Source of the DNA: MFD09286-c1 sp963701015
GTDB taxonomy: Bacteria; Bacteroidota; Bacteroidia; Bacteroidales; DTGW01
Length of the DNA: 64,000 nt
Assembly (NCBI GenBank): GCA_963701015.1
Contig: OY969556.1
Span: forward strand, 992,001-1,056,000
Reading direction: 5' to 3'
This document shows positions 45,906 to 56,988 of the stretch, one piece after another. Below the pieces are notes generated by a model. The model was not told the origin of the DNA. It made no database searches and saw only the letters and a program-made list of their open reading frames with translations. The number at the start of each line of letters is the position of its first letter. Positions within the stretch are counted from its first letter, which is position 1. A program made the translations under genes and the position numbers.

Positions 45906-47363
45906 TTATTTCTTAATTAACTTGGTATATTGTGAACTTCCGTTTGATGTTAATTTTAAGAGATAAACTCCTGTTTTAAGTTCACTAACATTATATGTGA
46001 AATTTTGACTACCAGCTGAAACTATTCCATTACGAACAGTTTTTAAAACCTGACCATCTAAATTCACAACTTCAATTTGAACAGCAGAAGTTTGTTTTAA
46101 GTTAAGCGATATATAAACATTATCAATGGCTGGATTTGGATATATTCCAAATGAATTTATTTGAGTTGTATTTATACTTGTTGGACCAACATCTACATAA
46201 CCAGGTGCCCAATATACTGCACCATTAGTGGCTTTATTATCAGCAACCCACTGTAAATTCCCTAATGTAAAATCATTAGATGTTGTATCGGCAAACTCAG
46301 GATCGGTATCAATTTTGTTAATACCATTGCCCGAACCGGGACTAGTAGTTTCATTAAGATATACCGGACCACAATCATTAAATATATTTAATAATAAATT
46401 AGTTTCATCAATTGACATTGGTGCAACATTATAGAATTCTGGTGTTGATGTAGAATTTTGAATTATTTGATGCGAAAATATATTGTTTTTAACGGTCCAG
46501 TTAATTGCTGGAATATCACAATTTGCTAATGGCGACAATCCATTCCAATTACTAATAAACTCTTTTATGTTGTTTGTATTTGCGCTTAATTTCCAACAAG
46601 TATTGTTGCTAAAACTAATTGTAATATTTGGATCGCTTTCGCCAATTAACTTATAAAATCGTGGCAATGTTAATTGTTGTCCTATATTTGAAAATGTATT
46701 GTTTTCAATAACAACATCGCTTGGACCGCTATAATCCTTTAAATATATACCTCTGCCGGCAATATTATATATTAAATTATTTGTGAAATAACATTTTGAA
46801 AGTATAGTTTTGCATTTCCTTTTTGTTAATAATGAATCCTGAGGAATATCAAAAACATCTCCCATATTTGAGGTTAAACCTGAATAATTATTGACATTAC
46901 CAACATTGTATAGCCGACAATGATCAACACTAATTGCAATTGTTCTGTTATATGAGCCAACTGCACCAGTGTCCCTTGGGTCAGGACGAATCATTGTTTC
47001 TCCAAGATTATTATCAATGGCAACATATTGTAAGGTTAAATTTGAACCATTTCCAAGGTTAATAAAAGCCCATGAAACTCCGTTGCCTCCTCTTGCTTTT
47101 TTAATTATCGGAAGGTTTTCAAGTTTTGGAAGTGCACTGAAACTTTCTCCCATAATTGTTATATTCTTATTTATATTCAAGGTATCCTCTGTATAAGTTT
47201 CACCCATTTTAAGAACAAGAACATCTCCATCATTTGCTGTCAGAAGAGCAGCTTTTATATGATTTGTACCAGAGTCGACAGCTATTTTCGTTAATCCATT
47301 TGCTGAAATTGAATAGCAGCAGGTTAAAACGATTAAACCAAATAAGTAGAAAAGTTTTTTCAT
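45906..47363 (-). CDS. Secreted beta-helix (pectate-lyase-fold) protein with T9SS sorting domain
   Basis: The 485-residue protein has a signal peptide (about 1-21), a parallel beta-helix (about 30-390) with repeated VIENNTFSN-like turns and DPEFAD near the end of the helix, and a C-terminal T9SS sorting domain (GIYPNPAIDNVYISL to the end). The layout resembles DUF4957/DUF5123 proteins common in pectin loci of Bacteroidetes. I see no clear lyase catalytic motif, so it may bind rather than cleave pectin. It directly follows susD (64 bp) and ends in a terminator, so it belongs to the susC-susD transcription unit. Confidence 0.78.
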   Translation of the reverse strand: MKKLFYLFGLIVLTCCYSISANGLTKIAVDSGTNHIKAALLTANDGDVLVLKMGETYTEDTLNINKNITIMGESFSALPKLENLPIIKKARGGNGVSWAFINLGNGSNLTLQYVAIDNNLGETMIRPDPRDTGAVGSYNRTIAISVDHCRLYNVGNVNNYSGLTSNMGDVFDIPQDSLLTKRKCKTILSKCYFTNNLIYNIAGRGIYLKDYSGPSDVVIENNTFSNIGQQLTLPRFYKLIGESDPNITISFSNNTCWKLSANTNNIKEFISNWNGLSPLANCDIPAINWTVKNNIFSHQIIQNSTSTPEFYNVAPMSIDETNLLLNIFNDCGPVYLNETTSPGSGNGINKIDTDPEFADTTSNDFTLGNLQWVADNKATNGAVYWAPGYVDVGPTSINTTQINSFGIYPNPAIDNVYISLNLKQTSAVQIEVVNLDGQVLKTVRNGIVSAGSQNFTYNVSELKTGVYLLKLTSNGSSQYTKLIKK

Positions 47364-47427
47364 AATTTTAAAATTTAATTAGTAATAAAGTGTTTTTTGT
47401 ATTTTAATAAAATTTATCTATAAATAA

Positions 47428-49128
47428 TTAATAACCTGGGTTTTGAGTAAATTCGGATTTATTTTGTATATCATCAAGTTCAACTTGTGGTATTGGTCTT
47501 AAGTTATGGAAATCTTGAATGTTAGGAGCTCCATCAGTATTATATTTTTTTACACGTTCTACTAATTTTCCTGTTCTTTTTAAATCGAACCAACGTATAT
47601 ATTCACCAGCAAATTCACGTGCTCTTTCATCCAATATAAAATCAATGTTAATATCCGAAGCACTAACTTGCATAGCTGCAACTTTACCAGGTATTGCTGC
47701 TCTAGACCGAATTACATTTATATCATCTGCAGCACCTTGTAAATCGCCCTGGTACATTTTAGCTTCAGCACTAATTAAGTACATTTCGGCCAAACGGAAA
47801 ATAAATACATCGCGTCCACTATTTGTTTCATTAGCTGTTGCACGAGTCGGATCCATGAATTTAGATAATGATATACAAACCCTGCGTATTCCAATTGGTG
47901 TGCCATCTGCCTGATATAAATCATTTATATCAAATACTTTTGGAATTCGATTGCGTAAATCGGCACTGGCTGGCTTGTTAAGCACAACAATTGCAGTATC
48001 ACCAATGGCAAGATTGTATGTGTTGGCATCTGAATTACAAAGCCATACTGTTTGAAATGATGCATTATATCTAGAATCTATAGAATCGTTAAACAGTGTA
48101 ACTAAAAATCGGGTAGGTAAAAATCTGTTAAATGGCCTGCCATTTGGAATGTCACGTATCATCACCTGGTCTAGACCTCCTTCTTCAGCATTTTCATATG
48201 TCATTAAATACATTAAATGCAAATTATTGCCAATTCTGCCTGTACCGGCAATAAAATCAATACCTTCAGGTGTATTATCTTTTGAAATACCAACGTTAAG
48301 GTTTAGGTCGGTAGTGGAATAATTAACTGCCCAAATTACTTCCTTGTTTTTCATATTTTTCATATCCCATAAATTTTTATAAACAGGAAGTAGTCCAAAA
48401 CTTGGATTTGAAATAAGAAGATTAGCATATTTCTGAGCATTTGGATAATCTTTTACATATAAATACATTCTGGCCAATAACGCCTGGGCAGCTGGTTTTG
48501 TAGCACGGCCATAATCATTTGTAGTTACAGGTAAATTTTGTTCTGCATAATTTAAGTCCCTGAATATTTGTGCATAAAAAGTATCTACTGGTGTATGATA
48601 TGCAGTAGTTATTGGACTAGTTGTAGGAGTTGTTGTGAATACGGCTGGCCCCCAAATTTCAGTTATATGCCATAAATAGAATGCTCTTAAAAAGCAAGCT
48701 TCAGCCTTTCTTACCTTTTTATCACTTTCCGATAAGGCAGATTTGTCCACCCAAGCTATTGCAGTATTGGTAATATTTAATCCTAAATAAAAATATCTCC
48801 AATAATTAGCTATTGTGGCACTGGCTGAATTCATTCCTGTACCATAATAAGCAAATTCAGTAACTGAACTAGAAGCCACCATTCCCTGGTTACCAATTGT
48901 AAATATATCGGTACCTTGTTCAGTAAAGTTGCAGCTCCATTCTTTTCCGTACCAAAATCGCAGTGGCGTATAGCATGAATTAACAAGTGAATTCATCCCA
49001 TCAGCGGTTGGGTATAATACATCATCTGTGGTTCCTGATTTATTATCTTCTGTAAGAAATTTCTTGCATGAATTCATACTAAAAATTGTTATACAGAGAA
49101 TTGAAATTATATATAATGTCCTTTTCAT
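47428..49128 (-). CDS. susD: SusD/RagB-family outer-membrane lipoprotein
   Basis: The 566-residue lipoprotein has a lipobox ending at Cys21 (FSMNSCKKFLTED) and the tetratricopeptide-based SusD fold, seen in RKAEACFLRAFYLWHITEIWG, AAQALLARMYLYVKDYPNAQ, FRLAEMYLISAEAKMYQGD and the C-terminal DERAREFAGEYIRWFDLKRT. SusD proteins cap the SusC channel and bind the glycan. It lies 27 bp after susC. Given the enzymes encoded downstream, oligogalacturonides or rhamnogalacturonan fragments are the likely ligand. Confidence 0.95.
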   Translation of the reverse strand: MKRTLYIISILCITIFSMNSCKKFLTEDNKSGTTDDVLYPTADGMNSLVNSCYTPLRFWYGKEWSCNFTEQGTDIFTIGNQGMVASSSVTEFAYYGTGMNSASATIANYWRYFYLGLNITNTAIAWVDKSALSESDKKVRKAEACFLRAFYLWHITEIWGPAVFTTTPTTSPITTAYHTPVDTFYAQIFRDLNYAEQNLPVTTNDYGRATKPAAQALLARMYLYVKDYPNAQKYANLLISNPSFGLLPVYKNLWDMKNMKNKEVIWAVNYSTTDLNLNVGISKDNTPEGIDFIAGTGRIGNNLHLMYLMTYENAEEGGLDQVMIRDIPNGRPFNRFLPTRFLVTLFNDSIDSRYNASFQTVWLCNSDANTYNLAIGDTAIVVLNKPASADLRNRIPKVFDINDLYQADGTPIGIRRVCISLSKFMDPTRATANETNSGRDVFIFRLAEMYLISAEAKMYQGDLQGAADDINVIRSRAAIPGKVAAMQVSASDINIDFILDERAREFAGEYIRWFDLKRTGKLVERVKKYNTDGAPNIQDFHNLRPIPQVELDDIQNKSEFTQNPGY

Positions 49129-49155
49129 ATTTTTGTTTTTATAATGTTCTAGTTA

Positions 49156-52100
49156 TTAAAAATCAAGGTTTAGGCCAAATACCCATTGTTTGGTCATTGG
49201 AAATGATAAAGCACTATTTCCATAATTAGTTGAACCAGGACTGGTATTTTCGTTTTCCGGATCAAATCCCTTAATTTTACTAAATGTGAAATAGTTTTTC
49301 ATAGTAGTATAAATCCTAAACTTGGACATTTTTAAAGATGATGCCCATTTTTCAGGTAAAGTATAGGCAAATGTTATATCCCTTATTTTAAAATAGGAAC
49401 CATCAACAAGTCCTAAAGTTGAGATATAAGTTTTAGTGTAGGCTCCTGCGCTTCCATTACCCGGACGCGGGAATGAATTTGTTGGGTTGCTGTATGTCCA
49501 GTAATCCTGCACAGTTGTATTTGCATCACCTGCATATTTCCAACCATAGTTTCCTTCATAGTTAACAGTTTGTCCAACACGTGCATAAATAAAGAATGAC
49601 AATTCAAATCCTTTATAAGAAAAAGTATTGTTTAATCCTCCTGTCCAGGTTGGATTAGCGTGTCCTTTAATTATACGATCGCTGGTATTAATCGTGGAAT
49701 CTTTATTAACATCTTGTAATTTAATATCACCAGGCATAGCTCCATATTTTTGGGCAGTTAAAGAATCGGCCCTTTGCCATATACCTATTTTATTATAATT
49801 TAAGTAGGAATGTATTGGTTGTCCAACCTGGTAAACTATTAAGTTTGAGGAATAATTATTATCATAAATAATATTTACACCTGGTCCTAAATCAAGAATT
49901 TTTTCTTTATTTGTTGAAAATGTCAAATCAGTTGTCCATTTGAATCCATCATTACTATTATTAATATTTACAGTGCTAATGTTTATTTCAATTCCGTTAT
50001 CCTGTGTTTTACCAATGTTACTTATAACAAAAGGATATCCTGTTGAAGGTGGTATTGCTTCGTTTAATAGTAAATTATATGTATTTTGATAATAGTAGTT
50101 AATTGTACCTGTAATTCTATTTTTCACAAAACCAAAATCAATACCTAAATCACGGTCCGCAGTGGTCTCCCAGCTTAGATTTTTATTAGGTAAATATTCG
50201 GGATAATAACCATAAGCCGATGTTTCGCCATATGAATAAACTGTTTGTCCTAAAACTCCCTGGGTGGAATAAGGTTGAACAGCTGAGTTCCCGGAAAGTC
50301 CATAACTGGCTCTAAGCTTTAATGATGTTATTACATCAACATCCTTTAAAAAATTTTCATCTTTTATTTTCCAGCCTACTGCAACAGATGGGAAAAATTG
50401 TCCCTTGTGTCCTTGCGCCAATTGTGAGGCTCCGTCCCATCTTAAAGTAGCTGTTAAAAGGTATTTATCTTTTAATTTATAATTTAAGCGACCAAAAAAG
50501 GAAGCCAATTGAGATTTGGTATAGCTACTGTTTATTGCCTGCCCATCGGCTGCATTATGTAAGTTATACCAAAGTTGGTCAGCAGTTAGGAGATTGTTCC
50601 CCGATTCCAGATAATCTTCATTTTCTGTTACTTGCGTTGAAGTACCACCCATAATCTGAAATTCATGTATGTCCATTGTTTGATTATAAGTTATTGTATT
50701 TTCCCACAATAATTTAGAACTCGATTTATTTTCAACAGAAGCTGTGGAATAAGTATTGAGTTGTGAAAAAGATAATGCGCCAGAAAATATGCCTTCACTA
50801 ATATTAGTATAATCAACACCTAAGTTCGATTTAAGGGTCAATCCGCTAAATGGCGTTATTTCTATATAATCTGATGAAAAAAACCTTTTTGTAACTTTAT
50901 TATCGCTTTTAACTCCGGATATTTCTTCCACAAGTGGGCTTATTGTATTGCCATCATATAACGGAAAAGGATTAATTTGCCCTGTAACTGTATCAAAAGG
51001 TATACCTACAGGTTCAATTTTATTAGCCATATTAAAAGGGTTTGCCCTTATGTTCTGATTTGTATAAGTATAGGCCATATTTGTTCCAATTTTAAGCCAA
51101 CTATATATTTTATGGTCTAACGTCATTCTGCCTGTATATCTTTCCAAATTATCAAATTTCAGTATCCCTTGTTCTTTTCCATATTCACCTGATATACTAT
51201 ATGTTGTTTTCGTATCACCACCGCTGATATTTATTTGATGACTCTGATTGTTGCCATCATGTATTAGAAGCTTTCTCCAATCTACATAATCACCTGCAAG
51301 AGCATATTTATTAAATATTTTAGGGTCATCGGCAATACTTTTCCAAACTCCTGAAGTTCTTCCAATTCCTGAATTTGCTTCACGTGCCATATCCATCCAC
51401 TGCGGACCATTTGTAAACTGAGGATATTCGGAAACCGTATTTAAGCCATAATAGCTATTGATTGAGATTTTTGTTTTACCTGCATTACCTCTTTTAGTTG
51501 TAATAATTATTACACCATTTGCACCTCGGGAACCATAAATTGCCGTTGATGATCCATCTTTTAAAACTTCAACTGATTGAATATCATTTGGGTTAATATC
51601 AAGACTACTGCCATAATCTACACCATCAACTAAAATTAATGGAGGCTGTTCTGCAGTAATTGATCTGTTCCCACGTATTGAAAAGTTCATTGTAGCGCCA
51701 GCCTGTCCGCTACTTTTAGTTAAATCTAATCCCGCAACTTTACCTTGCAGTGATTCGAGTGCATCTGTAACCGGAATTGCTGTTAATTCCTTACTTTTAA
51801 CAGTAGATACAGCTCCTGTCAAATCACTCTTTTTAACTGTTCCATAACCTACAACAACTACCTCATCTAATCCTGTTACTTTAGCATCCAGAGATACGTT
51901 TATTACTGACTGTGAACCAACTGTAATTTCCTGTTGAGCCATGCCTACCATTGAATAAACTAATACATCATTTGCTGAATTAACTGTAATAGAATAGTTC
52001 CCATCAACATCTGTAACAGTTCCAGTAGATGTTCCTTTTAAAAGGACTGTAACACCCGGTAATCCTTCATTGTCCGAAACAGAAATTACCTTACCTGTAA

Positions 52101-52197
52101 TTTTTGTTTGTGAAAATCCATAAAATGCTGAACATACCCAAAGTACTATTATTAGTATAATACTACGTTGTTTAGGCCAAAATTTGTAATGTGTCAT
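49156..52197 (-). CDS. susC: SusC/RagA-family TonB-dependent transporter
   Basis: This 1013-residue outer-membrane transporter has a signal peptide (about 1-29), a carboxypeptidase-regulatory-like domain (about 32-110, GLPGVTVLLKGTSTGTVTD), a plug with the SusC motif LDEVVVVGYGTVKKSDLTGA, and PNDIQSVEVLKDGSSTAIYG, and a 22-strand barrel ending with an aromatic residue. There is no extra N-terminal FecR-interaction domain, so control probably falls to the hybrid regulator upstream. It opens the susC-susD-beta-helix unit and would import pectin oligosaccharides with energy from TonB. Confidence 0.96.
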   Translation of the reverse strand: MTHYKFWPKQRSIILIIVLWVCSAFYGFSQTKITGKVISVSDNEGLPGVTVLLKGTSTGTVTDVDGNYSITVNSANDVLVYSMVGMAQQEITVGSQSVINVSLDAKVTGLDEVVVVGYGTVKKSDLTGAVSTVKSKELTAIPVTDALESLQGKVAGLDLTKSSGQAGATMNFSIRGNRSITAEQPPLILVDGVDYGSSLDINPNDIQSVEVLKDGSSTAIYGSRGANGVIIITTKRGNAGKTKISINSYYGLNTVSEYPQFTNGPQWMDMAREANSGIGRTSGVWKSIADDPKIFNKYALAGDYVDWRKLLIHDGNNQSHQINISGGDTKTTYSISGEYGKEQGILKFDNLERYTGRMTLDHKIYSWLKIGTNMAYTYTNQNIRANPFNMANKIEPVGIPFDTVTGQINPFPLYDGNTISPLVEEISGVKSDNKVTKRFFSSDYIEITPFSGLTLKSNLGVDYTNISEGIFSGALSFSQLNTYSTASVENKSSSKLLWENTITYNQTMDIHEFQIMGGTSTQVTENEDYLESGNNLLTADQLWYNLHNAADGQAINSSYTKSQLASFFGRLNYKLKDKYLLTATLRWDGASQLAQGHKGQFFPSVAVGWKIKDENFLKDVDVITSLKLRASYGLSGNSAVQPYSTQGVLGQTVYSYGETSAYGYYPEYLPNKNLSWETTADRDLGIDFGFVKNRITGTINYYYQNTYNLLLNEAIPPSTGYPFVISNIGKTQDNGIEINISTVNINNSNDGFKWTTDLTFSTNKEKILDLGPGVNIIYDNNYSSNLIVYQVGQPIHSYLNYNKIGIWQRADSLTAQKYGAMPGDIKLQDVNKDSTINTSDRIIKGHANPTWTGGLNNTFSYKGFELSFFIYARVGQTVNYEGNYGWKYAGDANTTVQDYWTYSNPTNSFPRPGNGSAGAYTKTYISTLGLVDGSYFKIRDITFAYTLPEKWASSLKMSKFRIYTTMKNYFTFSKIKGFDPENENTSPGSTNYGNSALSFPMTKQWVFGLNLDF

Positions 52198-52764
52198 AAT
52201 TTTATTAATTTGTTAGTTAGTGTTTATATTAATTTAAAATAAGGTTTCCAGCAGAAAAATAATTATTGTCATAAAAAGTATTACAGACATTATTATTACA
52301 ATTGATAATCTTTTAATTCTCCTTTTTGAGTTATATTCTTTTTTTGTTTTAAACATGCCAATCTTTGATTGAGAAATTAATACAGTAAATTCGATAGGTT
52401 AAAATTATATTAACATTGATTTTAATTAGGTTGAATAAATTCCAAAATACAATAGCGGGAATACCAAATAGGCATACAAACGTCCCAAATACAGGTTGAA
52501 AACATACCAAAAATATAATGTAATAACATGTAATATAGGTATTTATGAATGTTTATTAAAATTATTTAAAATAGAAAGAAATTAATAAATATATACTAAA
52601 GAATTCTGTTTGTAGAAGCCGAATGTGATTAAAAATAAGGTGGTTATGAAAATAATTGAAATTGTTCCGGAATACAAAATTGATTTTATTTGACTGAAAT
52701 TATCCTTTTCCTTGATATTTGAAAATGGGATTCAAATTTACATTTTAACATAATTTCATGGGTA
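52198..52764. other. Intergenic region between susC and the hybrid regulator
   Basis: This 567-bp stretch holds no gene that I can support. It should contain the susC promoter and the binding site of the hybrid regulator. On the minus strand TATTTTTG at 52515-52508 fits the -7 consensus but lies about 310 bp before susC, without a clear -33 partner, so I do not call it. No strong hairpin or long repeat stands out. Confidence 0.5.
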
Positions 52765-55700
52765 TTATGTATTTCTATTGGCACTATTGTGATTCTTAAC
52801 AAAATCAGAGGCACTCATTCCATATTTTTCTTTAAAACATTTTCGAAAATAATTCATATCAGTAAAACCGATTTCAAGAGCAATCTCAGAAATATTTAAA
52901 GTATTGTTTAGCAAAAGTTGTTCTGCGCGTTTAAGCCTGATATCCCTTACAAATTCTTTTGCAGACATATCGGTAAGTGCTGTTATTTTTCTATAGAGTT
53001 GTGTTCTGCTAACTCCAACGTGATGGGCAAATTTATCAATATCGAATTCAGTATTTGACATATTTTTTTCAATAACCGAAATTACTTTTTTCAGGAATTT
53101 TTCATCTGGAGAAGCCAGTGATAATTCTTTTGGGCGCAACAAAAATTCTTTACTATATCTTTCTCTAAGTGCCTTACGAACTGATATTATATTATCAATT
53201 TTTGCTTTTAATATTGTAACATCAAATGGTTTGGTTATATAATCGTCGGCACCAACATCAATTCCAGTAATTTGCTTTTCCTTTGAAGTAAGTGCAGTTA
53301 ACATAACAACCGGAATATGCGAGGTTCGTTCGTCTTTTTTTAATTTCCGACATAATTCATATCCATCCATAAGTGGCATAAGTATATCTGCAATAATTAT
53401 ATCTGGAATAGTTTCCAATGCAAGTTCCCAAGCTTTTTGACCATCTTGGGCAAATATAACTTTATAGGTATTATCAAAATGAAGTTTAATAAATTGTCTA
53501 ATATCCGAATTATCATCAGCAACCAACAAAATTGGTAAATTTGAATGCAGTACTTTTTGTATTTCTATGTCATTCAAATTTGTTTTATTAGTTTTATTAT
53601 CAATGCTTGTAATATCTTCAAATGAATTCTCATTTTCATTTAAATTATCTTCGCTATAAGGAATAAATACAGTAAATTTAGTTCCTTTGCCTATCTTGCT
53701 TTTTACTTTTATAATTCCTTTATGAAGCTTAACAAGTTCTTTTGTTAAATTAAGTCCAATTCCTGTTCCTGTATTAATTTTATTATTATTTTCCGATACT
53801 TGTAAAAATCTGTCAAATATTTTATTTATTTGATCAGCTGGGATACCTATACCTGAATCGCGAACAACGATTTGTACAAAGTGCTTCGTTTCCTGGTAAT
53901 CTTTTTCAATATCAGGAATATATGATTCATCATCTTCAATTTCATCATTATATATTGTTGATAACGTAACAGAAACAATGCCACCTTCATTTGTAAATTT
54001 TACAGCGTTGGATAAAAGATTATTGATAATTTTTTCAATCTTGTCAGGATCGAAATTTGTTATAATACCTTTTTGTATAGTTCTGAAATGTAAGTTTATT
54101 TGCTTTTCATTAGCCTGGTTTTTAAATGTATATACAATATCTTTAATGAAATCTGAAATATTTCCTTTTTTTAATTCTAATTTAATATTTCCGGTTTCTA
54201 ATTTTCTATAATCGAGTAATTGGTTGACAATTTTAGTTAAATTTATAGTATTTCGTTTAACAATTTCCAATAGTGATGTTAACGTTTTTTTATCCACATC
54301 AGTATTTAATACTTTATCTAAAGGTCCTATAATTAATGATAATGGCGTACGAATTTCATGCGAAATATTCATGAAAAATTGATGCTTTAATCTTTCAAGT
54401 TCTTGCATTTTCCTGGCACTTTGGCGTTCGAGAAATAATTGATTTTTAAACTTTTCACGATTTGCGATAAACACATAAATAAGATACCCAAGAATAACTA
54501 AAAACAAAACGACCAACATTCTGAAAAACAATGTTTTATAAAATGGTGGTAATACAGTTAATTTAATTTTGGCTGATTTACTGCTAAGAACGTCGTCATT
54601 ATTATAACCACGGACTATAAATGTATAATTCCCGGGTTCAAGATTTGTATATGTTGCAGTACGTTGGTTTTTAACGTCGTTCCAATAATTGTTAAATCCT
54701 TCGAGTTTATATGAATATCTGTTTTTTGAACTATTACTATAATCAAGTGCAGCGAAATCAAATGTTATAGAATTTTGATTGTATTTTATTTTTAAACTTT
54801 TAGTTTCACATATAAAGTTAGTGAGTATTGCATTTTTATTTTTCTTATCAAGTATAGGGACTGATTTATTGAATATTTTAAAATCGGTAAATACTATTTG
54901 AGGATCATAATTATTTTCCCTGAGTTTATTTGCTAAAATATAATCAATTCCTTTTCTCCCACCAAATACCAAAGAACTATCCTTGCACAATAAAAATGCA
55001 CCATAATTAAATTGGTCATTTAATAATCCATCAGCAGTTGTATAGTTGGTAAATTTTTCGGTAGATATATTAAAACGAGTTATACCATTTTTAGTACTTA
55101 GCCATAAATATTTAGAAGTATTAGGCAAAATGCCATATATAAAATTACTTTCAATACCATTTTCCGAATTATATATTTTTGTTTCATTTTTTTCAAAATT
55201 AAGTTTTATTAGTCCATTGCCCATAGTTCCTATCCAAATTGATTTTCCATCATCAAAAATAGTACGAGCTTTATATGGATATGTTTTAATTATTTTTTCA
55301 TTTTCAATAACTAGCAATTTAACATTTTCGTAATATAACCACAATCTGTTTTTAGTATCAACATAAACCAAAACTATATTTTTTATATTATATTTTTTAC
55401 CAAAATGTTTGAAATTTCCTGTTTTGGGTTCAAATAAATCTAACCCTTCATCTGTTCCTACCCATATTTTCCCAGTCAAATCTTTTGTAATGCTCCAAAC
55501 TGCATTTCCACTTATACTTTTTGGATTATTTATTTCGTGATAATAAAATTTAGTTTTACCATTACTCAAGTTTATTTGATTTAATCCACCCAAATATGTG
55601 CCAATTAATATATTTCCAATACCATCAGGACAAAATGATTTAATACAATTGCAACTTAAAGGCGAATATTTTGTTAGATATTTTATTTTTTGGCTTTTTA

Positions 55701-56886
55701 AATTGTAAACATCAACTCCACCATCTTCAGTTCCAATCCAAATTTCATTATTTTCATTTTCCCACAATGAATATACCTCGTTATTATTTAAGTAATTGCC
55801 CGATCCGATTCCTGTTGACAAATAACTAAAGGCTTGTTTGTCAAAATTCAAATAACTGATACCTTCGCGTGTGCCAATCCATAAATCTCCTTTTTTATCT
55901 TTAAATATTTCCAGTACAGAATTATGTATTAAACTATTTTGATCAAATAAATCATGTTCATAATGAGTTGAATTTAAAGTTTTCAAATTAACTTCATATA
56001 AGCCACCTCGGGTACCAACCCATAAATTTCCGGAATTATCTTCGGTAATTGCTCTTACTGTTCTGGTTCTTTCGTTATTTGGTGTTAAAGAAAAGTCTTC
56101 GAATAAATTGTTCAATTGGTTAAAATATTTTAATCCGTTTAAATAAGTTCCAACCCATATTTTACCATCTTTGCTTTTAAAAATTTTCCAAACTTCATTT
56201 TCACGGTCTTTTAACTTAAATCTATTTAAAAATTGATTACAACTATTTGTATTTAAATTTAGCTTATTAACTCCTTCATTTGTACCCAACCAAATTATAC
56301 TATCCGAATCGATATATAATGCTCTAATAAAATAATTTGAAAGTTTTGGCAAGCTTTCATTTGAGCTACTGAAAATTAAATTATTACCGGATTTTGTGTT
56401 ATATCGAACTAATCCATTCTCAGTACCTATCCAGATATTACTTTTATTATCTTCAGAAATTGCCCAAATTGAATTATTGGGAAGATTTATTGTTTTGTTG
56501 CCTGCTTTATATTGCTTTATTCCATATATATTTCTGTCATAAATAAAAATTCCCTGATTTTCTGTCCCAATCCAAATTTTTCCTTGTTTATCCTCAAAAA
56601 TAGTACGTACAAGAGTTTTGTCTAAAACTTCACTTTCAGAGTTGTTAAATTGAAGTTTGGTAAAATTATAACCATCAAAACGCAATACACCAAAGCTTGA
56701 GCCAATCCAAATCCAACCATTATTATCCTGATAAATACAATGTATTATATTATCAGATAAACCTTCATTTATTGAATAATTGTTAAATAAAGAGTTTTTA
56801 AGTTGACCATCTAAGATATTAGAATATCCTATAGTTATAGTAAAAAGTATAAGTAAAAACTTGAAATTAATTTTACTTTGTTTCAT
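52765..56886 (-). CDS. Hybrid two-component system regulator (HTCS)
   Basis: This 1373-residue one-protein sensor and regulator has a signal peptide, a 14-blade-type propeller of Reg_prop repeats (about 30-690; recurring WIGTxxGL and WVGTxxGL), a Y_Y_Y domain (about 705-780), one membrane segment (about 797-817), HisKA with the phosphoacceptor His in FFMNISHEIRTPLSLIIGPL (near 842), HATPase_c, a receiver with the Asp in IIIADILMP (near 1167), and an AraC-type helix-turn-helix (about 1270-1366). Such proteins bind oligosaccharides in the periplasm and activate the adjacent susC/susD locus. Here the cue is probably a pectin fragment. It is transcribed in the same direction as susC. Confidence 0.95.
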   Translation of the reverse strand: MKQSKINFKFLLILFTITIGYSNILDGQLKNSLFNNYSINEGLSDNIIHCIYQDNNGWIWIGSSFGVLRFDGYNFTKLQFNNSESEVLDKTLVRTIFEDKQGKIWIGTENQGIFIYDRNIYGIKQYKAGNKTINLPNNSIWAISEDNKSNIWIGTENGLVRYNTKSGNNLIFSSSNESLPKLSNYFIRALYIDSDSIIWLGTNEGVNKLNLNTNSCNQFLNRFKLKDRENEVWKIFKSKDGKIWVGTYLNGLKYFNQLNNLFEDFSLTPNNERTRTVRAITEDNSGNLWVGTRGGLYEVNLKTLNSTHYEHDLFDQNSLIHNSVLEIFKDKKGDLWIGTREGISYLNFDKQAFSYLSTGIGSGNYLNNNEVYSLWENENNEIWIGTEDGGVDVYNLKSQKIKYLTKYSPLSCNCIKSFCPDGIGNILIGTYLGGLNQINLSNGKTKFYYHEINNPKSISGNAVWSITKDLTGKIWVGTDEGLDLFEPKTGNFKHFGKKYNIKNIVLVYVDTKNRLWLYYENVKLLVIENEKIIKTYPYKARTIFDDGKSIWIGTMGNGLIKLNFEKNETKIYNSENGIESNFIYGILPNTSKYLWLSTKNGITRFNISTEKFTNYTTADGLLNDQFNYGAFLLCKDSSLVFGGRKGIDYILANKLRENNYDPQIVFTDFKIFNKSVPILDKKNKNAILTNFICETKSLKIKYNQNSITFDFAALDYSNSSKNRYSYKLEGFNNYWNDVKNQRTATYTNLEPGNYTFIVRGYNNDDVLSSKSAKIKLTVLPPFYKTLFFRMLVVLFLVILGYLIYVFIANREKFKNQLFLERQSARKMQELERLKHQFFMNISHEIRTPLSLIIGPLDKVLNTDVDKKTLTSLLEIVKRNTINLTKIVNQLLDYRKLETGNIKLELKKGNISDFIKDIVYTFKNQANEKQINLHFRTIQKGIITNFDPDKIEKIINNLLSNAVKFTNEGGIVSVTLSTIYNDEIEDDESYIPDIEKDYQETKHFVQIVVRDSGIGIPADQINKIFDRFLQVSENNNKINTGTGIGLNLTKELVKLHKGIIKVKSKIGKGTKFTVFIPYSEDNLNENENSFEDITSIDNKTNKTNLNDIEIQKVLHSNLPILLVADDNSDIRQFIKLHFDNTYKVIFAQDGQKAWELALETIPDIIIADILMPLMDGYELCRKLKKDERTSHIPVVMLTALTSKEKQITGIDVGADDYITKPFDVTILKAKIDNIISVRKALRERYSKEFLLRPKELSLASPDEKFLKKVISVIEKNMSNTEFDIDKFAHHVGVSRTQLYRKITALTDMSAKEFVRDIRLKRAEQLLLNNTLNISEIALEIGFTDMNYFRKCFKEKYGMSASDFVKNHNSANRNT

Positions 56887-56988
56887 ACTTTTTTATATAT
56901 AAGAATTATTGAATCGAATATTAGATAGTTAAATATATAAAACAATATTCAATTTACATATATTCTAATAAAATAGAAAGCTTAAACA

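Noticed and set aside
52508..52515. -7-like TATTTTTG as the susC promoter
   Set aside because: It is more than 300 bp from the gene, lacks a -33 partner, and such AT-rich matches arise easily by chance here.
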